The notes below the pieces were generated by a model, which saw only the letters and a list, made by a program, of their open reading frames with translations, ran no database searches and was not told where the DNA came from. Position numbers and translations under genes: made by a program. Shown here piece after piece: positions 58,865 to 64,000 of a stretch of DNA of 64,000 nucleotides; position 1 is the stretch's first letter, and each line of letters starts with the position of its first letter. The stretch is taken from contig NZ_JBNPEO010000004.1 of NCBI RefSeq assembly GCF_050490315.1, positions 1 to 64,000 of the forward strand, in the 5' to 3' direction. Origin of the DNA: JBNPEO01 sp050490315. Its GTDB lineage: Bacteria; Actinomycetota; Actinomycetes; Actinomycetales; Micrococcaceae.

Positions 58865-59215
58865 TCATTTTCCGCCAACGAGTTCGCGGTAGCGTTCCTC
58901 GTTGCGTGTAGATGCGCGCACAAAAAGAAACGCACTAAGACTGATCACCGGGTAGGCGCCGGCGCCGAGCAGTATCCAAGGAAACGGGATGCCAAAAATC
59001 CGTAGTTCGCCGATGCCCGGAACCCACAACAAAATAGCGCCAAAGCACATCAAGATCAGGATAAATCCGGCTGCAACCACCAGAGCCAGACGCAGTTGAG
59101 ACCTGATGAGCGAGGCAACATACAGTTCCGTGACGTCCCTGCCGAGCTGCTGGCTGGTGGCGTGGCCTTGAGTATGCGCCGCTAGGGGAGTGCCGGTGAC
59201 CCGAACGCGGCTCAC
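58865..59215 (-). CDS. Two-helix membrane protein, putative symporter partner
   Basis: 116 aa with two hydrophobic helices (LALVVAAGFILILMCFGAIL and PFPWILLGAGAYPVISLSAF) separated by a short loop, and a charged C-terminal tail (RNEERYRELV). The plan resembles DUF485-type proteins that accompany SSS symporters, like the one at 61402 on the other strand, though sequence similarity is low. It sits 10 nt after the response regulator and 28 nt before the symporter. Confidence 0.75.
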   Translation of the reverse strand: MSRVRVTGTPLAAHTQGHATSQQLGRDVTELYVASLIRSQLRLALVVAAGFILILMCFGAILLWVPGIGELRIFGIPFPWILLGAGAYPVISLSAFLFVRASTRNEERYRELVGGK

Positions 59216-59225
59216 AGCTGATCCA

Positions 59226-59942
59226 TCAGGCGGGCCTGGGACGGGTTTGATCTAAACGGCCGCGGAGACTCGGCGCTAAGCGGCGACTAATCGGCAACTC
59301 CGCGCCAGCAACTGTCACAGTGGGGTGTGGGTTGCCCCACGTGATGCGGGAGACGTGATCCAGCGCCACGAGGTAAGAGCGGTGGATCCGAACAAACCCG
59401 CCATCAGCCCATTGTTGTTCAAGCTCGCTGAGCGGGATCCTGATCAGATAACTTGAATCTGGAGTGTGCAGTCGCGCGTAGTCTCCCTGGGCTTGGACAT
59501 AACTGACGTCCTCGCGCCGAATCATTTTGGAAACTCCGCCCTGGTCCACCGTGATGATCTCTGGTTTGGACGGCCCGTCCTTGAGAAGTTCGTGAATACG
59601 AGTCACCGAACGTGCCAAGCGCTCGCGACGGACGGGCTTAAGAAGGTAATCGATCGCGGCGAGCTCGAACGCTTCAAGCGCACAAACCTCATCGGCTGTA
59701 ACAAATACTAAAGCCGGAGGGTTGAGACTAGTGGCTAAAACTTTGGCTACGTCCAGGCCGGTCACAGCAGGCATGTGGATGTCCAAAAACACCGCTTGGA
59801 TGTCACCTTGCTTGAGCTGTTCAAGAGCTTCGGCTCCTGTAGATGCTCGTCGAATGGCTCCGATACGTTCGTCTTTGCCCAGCAGAAATGCCAGCTCCTC
59901 AACCGCGGGGAGCTCGTCATCAACGACTAGAACTGTGAGCAT
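59226..59942 (-). CDS. LytTR-family response regulator
   Basis: 238 aa. Receiver domain with Asp8/Asp9 (VLVVDDELP), phospho-acceptor Asp54 (VFLDIHMPAVTG) and the conserved Lys in IDYLLKPVRRERL. A C-terminal LytTR DNA-binding domain follows (EDVSYVQAQGDYARLHT, GFVRIHRSYLVALDHV). LytTR regulators often activate nearby transport genes by binding direct repeats; the obvious targets are the flanking symporters. It follows the kinase by 17 nt. Confidence 0.93.
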   Translation of the reverse strand: MLTVLVVDDELPAVEELAFLLGKDERIGAIRRASTGAEALEQLKQGDIQAVFLDIHMPAVTGLDVAKVLATSLNPPALVFVTADEVCALEAFELAAIDYLLKPVRRERLARSVTRIHELLKDGPSKPEIITVDQGGVSKMIRREDVSYVQAQGDYARLHTPDSSYLIRIPLSELEQQWADGGFVRIHRSYLVALDHVSRITWGNPHPTVTVAGAELPISRRLAPSLRGRLDQTRPRPA

Positions 59943-59959
59943 GGTTACTAGGCTAATGC

Positions 59960-61177
59960 CTAGGTCTCATGCAGGGGCTGTGACTTTGGCACCCGCATGG
60001 TAATTAGTGTGCCTTCGCCAGGGGCAGTATCAATCTCCAAACCGTGGGCGTCCCCATAGACCTGCCGCAAGCGGACATCAACGTTGCGCAGGCCCACGCT
60101 GTCTGAATCACTGAGCCCAGCCAGGACGCGCCGCAACTTCCCGGGGTCCATACCCACGCCGTCGTCCTCCACTGTTACCTCAGCAGAAGTGCCCAAGTCA
60201 CGGGCAGAGATTCGAATAGTACCTACCCCGGCTTTTGACTCAAGCCCGTGCCGCACAGCGTTTTCCACCAGTGGTTGTAATGACAAAAACGGGACAATGG
60301 TGCTCAGAACCTCGGGCGCAATTTGCAAGGAGATTTGTAGACGTTCGCCAAACCTAGCCCGCTCCAAAAGCAGGTAGCTGTCAATGCTGCGCAATTCTTC
60401 GGCCAAGGTTGTGAACTCTCCGTGGCGGCGGAAGGAGTACCGAGTGAAGTCAGCAAATTCCACCACTAGGTCCCGCGCCCGTTCTGGGTCGGTGTTGATA
60501 AATGACGCGATGGCATTGAGCGAGTTGTAGATAAAGTGTGGGCTGATCTGGGCTCGCAGTGCTTTTACTTCAGCCTCCATCAGTAATGTCCGCGACTGAT
60601 CCAGCTCAGCGAGCTCTACTTGGGTAGCCACCCAACCGGCTACCTCGGAAGTAGCGCGAACCAAACCGGCACTGGCTGCCGGTGCCATCGCCGCGACGGC
60701 ACCAACCACCCTGCTGCCAGCGTAAATCGGTGCAACAATCACCGCTCTCAACACTGCCTCAGGCTTGTCAGGCTGTGAACCGTTCGATCCTGGCAGCGGC
60801 GCAAATCCACCCCGGTGAACGGCAGCGGTGCCGCTGGCCATCGAAGGGGAAGCTAGCCGCACCAGCTCTGGAGCATAGGCATGCCCCGGCCCGTCCCAAG
60901 CGATCACCCCTTGGGTGTCGAGGATCGCGAAGGCGTCGCAAGCGAGCAAGGTCCTCAAATGGCGCGCCGCCTTGGCTGCACCTGCCGGTTGGAGCCCAGT
61001 ACGCAAATGCTGCCCGGCCATGGAAGCGATATGGAGTGTGCGATACGTGGCTCGTTCAGCATCAGTCCCAAGTTCACGGAAGGATCGCAAAATCTGCACG
61101 CCCACTGCCACCACGGCAGCTACGGCAAGCATTACAAGTGCCACGGCAACGGCGGCGGGCAAAAGCGATTCGGGCAT
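59960..61177 (-). CDS. LytS/YehU-type sensor histidine kinase with GAF-like domain
   Basis: 405 aa. One N-terminal helix (ALVMLAVAAVVAVGVQIL), a GAF-like sensory region (~60-190), then a His_kinase domain with His214 in AQISPHFIYNSLNAI and an HATPase domain (PLVENAVRHGLESK, VEDDGVGMDP, VGLRNVDVRL). Unlike LytS there are no multiple membrane-spanning receptor helices, so the signal is probably sensed in the cytoplasm. TATGCT is 6 nt before ATG 61177 (leaderless pattern). Heads the four-gene minus-strand unit. Confidence 0.92.
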   Translation of the reverse strand: MPESLLPAAVAVALVMLAVAAVVAVGVQILRSFRELGTDAERATYRTLHIASMAGQHLRTGLQPAGAAKAARHLRTLLACDAFAILDTQGVIAWDGPGHAYAPELVRLASPSMASGTAAVHRGGFAPLPGSNGSQPDKPEAVLRAVIVAPIYAGSRVVGAVAAMAPAASAGLVRATSEVAGWVATQVELAELDQSRTLLMEAEVKALRAQISPHFIYNSLNAIASFINTDPERARDLVVEFADFTRYSFRRHGEFTTLAEELRSIDSYLLLERARFGERLQISLQIAPEVLSTIVPFLSLQPLVENAVRHGLESKAGVGTIRISARDLGTSAEVTVEDDGVGMDPGKLRRVLAGLSDSDSVGLRNVDVRLRQVYGDAHGLEIDTAPGEGTLITMRVPKSQPLHET

Positions 61178-61320
61178 GGGCCAAGCATAGTCAGCACCAA
61201 CAAGCTGACTGCGGGTAGTTCTTCAGTGGAAGAGCTGTGGGCCTGCCGTTTAGCGCACGGTGGTGACCGTTCGTCGCGCCATAACTTGTGACGGTGGCAT
61301 TGCGGGGGAGGAGTCGTCAA

Positions 61321-61338
61321 TAGTGAACTAAGTCACAA
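61321..61338. promoter_or_regulatory. Crp/GlxR-like site TAGTGA-N6-TCACAA
   Basis: A GTGA-N6-TCAC dyad with one mismatch in the outer arms, 64 bp upstream of the DUF485-actP pair and in the spacer shared with the divergent sensor kinase. It matches the site type at 20818 and suggests cAMP-linked control of carboxylate uptake. Confidence 0.55.
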
Positions 61339-61371
61339 TGCTCGACGTGGGTGGTGGCTGAGAATTGTTGG

Positions 61372-61384
61372 CTGTTTGAAACAG
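61372..61384. promoter_or_regulatory. Palindrome CTGTTT-G-AAACAG
   Basis: A perfect 6-bp-arm dyad immediately before the AGGAGG ribosome site of the DUF485 gene. It could be an operator at the transcription start or an early RNA element. Binding factor unknown. Confidence 0.4.
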
Positions 61385-61401
61385 TCCTACTAGGAGGAAC
61401 T

Positions 61402-61794
61402 ATGGGCAACGACGCCCGTCAGAGCGAAGCGCAGGAGGGGCCGGACTTCGAAGCATTGCAGGCCTCACCACGCTTCCAAGAACTTCGCAAACGTCATCGG
61501 AGCTTTGTGTTTCCCATGGCTGTCTTTTTCTTGTTGTGGTATTTCGCATATGTGCTCTTGGCTGACTATGCAGTGGACTTTATGTCCACCAAAGTCTGGG
61601 GCAATATCAACATCGGCCTCATTTTGGGATTTTTGCAATTCCTCACCACGTTCGGTATTACCGCCTGGTACGTGAGCTATTCCAATAAGAAATTGGACCC
61701 GCTGGCAACGGAATTGCGCAACGAAATCGAGGACAGCAAGAAGTCCATCAATGCGCTGAACACGGCGCCTTCCGCGGAGGATGATGCCAAGTGA
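61402..61794 (+). CDS. DUF485 membrane protein (symporter partner)
   Basis: 130 aa, two helices (FVFPMAVFFLLWYFAYVLLA and NINIGLILGFLQFLTTFGIT) within the DUF485 pattern LRKRHRSFVFPM ... WYVSYSNKKLDPLA. DUF485 proteins are regularly encoded just before ActP-type symporters (the YjcH-ActP arrangement). ATG 61402 follows TAGGAGGAAC. The stop overlaps the symporter start. Confidence 0.92.
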   Translation: MGNDARQSEAQEGPDFEALQASPRFQELRKRHRSFVFPMAVFFLLWYFAYVLLADYAVDFMSTKVWGNINIGLILGFLQFLTTFGITAWYVSYSNKKLDPLATELRNEIEDSKKSINALNTAPSAEDDAK

Positions 61795-63398
61795 TGCCCA
61801 TGGTTAATGTCTCTGACCTTAAAGACACCACAGCCTTGAATATTGGAATTTTTGCCCTGTTTGTAGCGATCACCTTGGTGATTGTGCTGCGGGCGAGCAA
61901 AAACAACAAAACAGCCGCTGACTACTATGCCGCCGGTAGGTCATTCACCGGCTCGCAAAACGGTACAGCTATCGCCGGCGATTACCTTTCGGCTGCCTCA
62001 TTTCTGGGTATCACTGGAGCCATTGCCATCAACGGCTATGACGGTTTCCTGTACTCGATAGGTTTCCTGGTTGCATGGCTTGTGGCGCTGCTTCTCGTGG
62101 CAGAACTTTTGCGCAATACCGGCAAATTCACCATGGCGGATGTTTTGTCTTTCAGACTTAAACAACGCCCAGTGCGGATTGCCGCGGCCATCTCAACGCT
62201 CGCTGTGTGCTTCTTCTATTTGCTGGCCCAAATGGCAGGCGCGGGAAGCTTGATCTCATTGCTGCTAGGCATCAGTGATTGGGGAGGCCAGGCGTTGGTC
62301 ATCACGATCGTTGGCATTTTGATGATTGTGTACGTACTCATCGGTGGAATGAAGGGGACCACGTGGGTCCAGATCATCAAGGCTATTTTGCTGATTGCCG
62401 GCGCCGCTGTTATGACCGTCTGGGTGCTTTCGATTTACGGCTTCAACCTTTCAAACCTCCTGGGTGCAGCGGTAGATACGGCCAAGAACCCAGCCGTCCT
62501 CAACCCGGGCCTTCAGTACGGTAAAACAGGAACCACCAAGCTGGACTTCATCTCGCTTGGGTTGGCCTTGGTTCTGGGAACCGCTGCCTTGCCGCACGTT
62601 TTGATGCGTTTCTACACGGTGCCAACTGCTAAAGAAGCACGCAAATCGGTGGTCTGGGCCATTTGGCTCATCGGCATCTTCTACATCTTCACCTTGGTGT
62701 TGGGCTATGGCGCCGGCGCCCTGGTGGGTGCAGACACCATCAAGGCTGCGCCGGGTGGAGTGAATTCGGCAGCGCCATTGCTTGCCTTCTTCCTTGGTGG
62801 CCCCCTCTTGCTGGGCTTTATTTCCGCGGTAGCTTTCGCAACGATTCTTGCAGTCGTTGCGGGGTTGACCATTACGGCGGCGGCCTCCTTTGCCCATGAC
62901 ATCTACGCGAGCGTATTTGCTAAGGGAAATGTCGACGCCGGCACGGAAGTTAAGGTGGCGCGCCGCACCGTAGTAGTGATTGGCCTTCTAGCCATCCTCG
63001 GTGGCATTTTTGCTAACGGACAAAATGTTGCGTTCCTTGTGGCGTTGGCTTTTGCCGTGGCAGCTTCGGCGAACTTGCCCACCATTGTGTATTCCTTGTT
63101 CTGGAAGAAGTTCACCACTCAAGGTGCGCTGTGGAGTATGTATGGGGGACTGGGATCGGCCATCATTCTGATCGCGTTAAGCCCTGTGGTTTCTGGCAGT
63201 AAAACGTCGATGATCCCGGGAGCACACTTTGCGATTTTCCCGCTCAGTAATCCCGGCATCATTTCGATTCCCTTGGCTTTCTTTTTGGGCTGGTTGGGAA
63301 CGATTTTGGACAAACGCCGCGAAGACGCCAAAAAGCAGGCCGAGATGGAGGTTCGTTCTCTCAGTGGAGCTGGGGCAGAGAAAGCAACCGATCACTAG
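61791..63398 (+). CDS. Cation/acetate symporter (ActP-like, SSS family)
   Basis: 535 aa, about thirteen helices. ADYYAAGRSFTGSQNGTAIAGDYLSAASFLG, GFLVAWLVALLLVAELLRNTGKFTMADV and PHVLMRFYTVPTAKEARKS match acetate/pyruvate Na+ symporters. Overlap with the DUF485 gene supports co-expression. GTG 61791, ATG 61794 and ATG 61800 are all possible starts; GGAGG upstream favours 61791 or 61794. It is a divergent paralogue of the symporter at 57340. Confidence 0.92.
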   Translation: MMPMVNVSDLKDTTALNIGIFALFVAITLVIVLRASKNNKTAADYYAAGRSFTGSQNGTAIAGDYLSAASFLGITGAIAINGYDGFLYSIGFLVAWLVALLLVAELLRNTGKFTMADVLSFRLKQRPVRIAAAISTLAVCFFYLLAQMAGAGSLISLLLGISDWGGQALVITIVGILMIVYVLIGGMKGTTWVQIIKAILLIAGAAVMTVWVLSIYGFNLSNLLGAAVDTAKNPAVLNPGLQYGKTGTTKLDFISLGLALVLGTAALPHVLMRFYTVPTAKEARKSVVWAIWLIGIFYIFTLVLGYGAGALVGADTIKAAPGGVNSAAPLLAFFLGGPLLLGFISAVAFATILAVVAGLTITAAASFAHDIYASVFAKGNVDAGTEVKVARRTVVVIGLLAILGGIFANGQNVAFLVALAFAVAASANLPTIVYSLFWKKFTTQGALWSMYGGLGSAIILIALSPVVSGSKTSMIPGAHFAIFPLSNPGIISIPLAFFLGWLGTILDKRREDAKKQAEMEVRSLSGAGAEKATDH

Positions 63399-63418
63399 TT
63401 TCGGTGCTTAGGCTCCCG

Positions 63419-63467
63419 AAGGCCCGCCACTTGCTCACAAACGTGGGAGGCAAGTGGTGGGCCTTTT
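63419..63467. terminator. Terminator between convergent actP and Lrp genes
   Basis: AAGGCCCGCCACTTGC pairs perfectly (with G-T tolerance) with GCAAGTGGTGGGCCTT around a 15-nt loop, followed by TTTT. Its location between two 3' ends suggests use from both strands. Confidence 0.85.
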
Positions 63468-63474
63468 GCTGTGT

Positions 63475-63948
63475 TCAGTTGCCAGTCTCTTCACGCTCCA
63501 AGAGTGGGAGCATCCTAAAGGGAATCAGTTCTCCCATGGCGATTGCGGTGTCAGTGCGCTCAACACCCTCGCAAGCGAGGACTTTACCGTTGACGCGGAA
63601 CAGATCTTCTGCATCTTTAGCAACTACTCGAAGGAAAAGATCCGCAGATCCGCTCAGCGGGTAAGCCTCGAGGATTTCTGGGATGCTGCCTAAACTCTCT
63701 GCCAGTGAGGGCAGCTTTCGTTGCTGGACGTGAACTGACATAAAAGCTGAGAGTGTGTAACCCAAAGCGGCTGGATTGATCCGGCGCTCAAAGTTCAAAA
63801 ACACCTTGTTTTTCTCGAGCTGGCTCATTCGAGCCTGGACGGTATTGCGGGAAATGCCGGTCACTTGGGCCAAAGCAACTACGGTTCGGCGCGGATCTTC
63901 GGCGAGGGCTGCGAGCAACTTTGCATCGGTCCCATCTAGAGAGTACAT
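63475..63948 (-). CDS. Lrp/AsnC family transcriptional regulator
   Basis: 157 aa. N-terminal HTH (LDGTDAKLLAALAEDPRRTVVALAQ, GISRNTVQARMSQLEKN) and a C-terminal RAM ligand domain (VFLNFERRINPAALGY, LEAYPLSGSADLFLRVVAKDA). Such regulators respond to amino acids. ATG 63948 is preferred to the upstream in-frame start at 63999: TATTCT lies 7 nt before it (leaderless pattern) and the length then matches the family. Target unknown; the genes upstream of it are outside the window. Confidence 0.88.
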   Translation of the reverse strand: MYSLDGTDAKLLAALAEDPRRTVVALAQVTGISRNTVQARMSQLEKNKVFLNFERRINPAALGYTLSAFMSVHVQQRKLPSLAESLGSIPEILEAYPLSGSADLFLRVVAKDAEDLFRVNGKVLACEGVERTDTAIAMGELIPFRMLPLLEREETGN

Positions 63949-64000
63949 AATGCGCAGAATAGCACTGTTGCTTCCCTCGGGTCTGAGCATTTTGCTCAAG

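Noticed and set aside
1..64000. CRISPR array, insertion sequence or integrase
   Set aside because: No regularly spaced repeats, transposase or integrase motifs were found.

Overview
The window reads as chromosomal DNA of a high-GC Gram-positive bacterium (Actinomycetota), most likely Micrococcaceae (Arthrobacter/Renibacterium-like). Supporting signs are gatCAB next to ligA, the dusB-dgt-dnaG order, rpsB-tsf-pyrH-frr-cdsA, a SAM-IV riboswitch (a class known mainly from actinomycetes), a Holin-X type protein, an actinobacterial pgsA-type lipid synthase, frequent GTG starts, and several genes whose -10 box lies 6-7 nt before the start codon (leaderless pattern). Genus assignment is inference. 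The sequence is a draft: a 10-N gap flanked by poly-G/poly-C runs interrupts one gene near 22.1-22.3 kb.

Layout. 0.1-7.4 kb: ligA, an inositol-monophosphatase-family gene, an acetyltransferase, a striking 27-bp perfect palindrome, then gatC-gatA-gatB with a terminator. 7.6-10.7 kb: a sugar ABC importer whose ATPase gene has lost its 5' part, followed by intact permease and lipoprotein genes. 10.9-16.2 kb: GntR and LysR regulators, the threonine-degradation pair tdh-kbl, and a lone hutI. 16.4-25.8 kb: a secreted GH101 endo-alpha-N-acetylgalactosaminidase gene divergent from a five-gene operon (SIS isomerase/deaminase, ROK kinase, PfkB kinase, class II aldolase, DeoR repressor). I read this as a module for using O-glycan/galactosamine sugars through tagatose phosphates; the shared intergenic region carries a Crp/GlxR-type site and related inverted repeats. 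25.8-28.0 kb: phosphatase, CPBP membrane protein and VOC protein genes. 28.2-30.8 kb: SAM-IV riboswitch and metY-metX. 30.8-35.3 kb: small enzymes, an S4 RNA-binding protein, a transporter and a lactonase-like propeller. 35.4-43.8 kb: glyS, an acetyltransferase, YibE/F, dusB, dgt and dnaG. 43.8-49.9 kb: duplicated tRNA-Asn, an MFS exporter, a Holin-X protein, a phospholipid synthase, a DMT protein, a glycosyltransferase and a CAT-anticodon tRNA. 50-52 kb: an acyl-CoA dehydrogenase behind a 16-bp palindrome, and an M23 peptidase. 52.4-57.3 kb: rpsB-tsf, pyrH, frr, cdsA and a protein with four DivIVA-like repeats. 57.3-63.9 kb: two divergent symporter modules (sensor kinase, LytTR regulator, small membrane protein, SSS symporter; and DUF485 plus ActP-type symporter) sharing a control region with a Crp-like site, then an Lrp/AsnC regulator.

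The most coherent and unusual unit is the GH101/tagatose-phosphate module. The extracellular enzyme would free Gal-beta-1,3-GalNAc from mucin-type O-glycans, and the cytoplasmic operon would convert galactosamine phosphate to triose phosphates. No dedicated transporter, GalNAc-6-phosphate deacetylase or galacto-N-biose-cleaving enzyme is present here, so these steps must be encoded elsewhere or differ from the known pathway.
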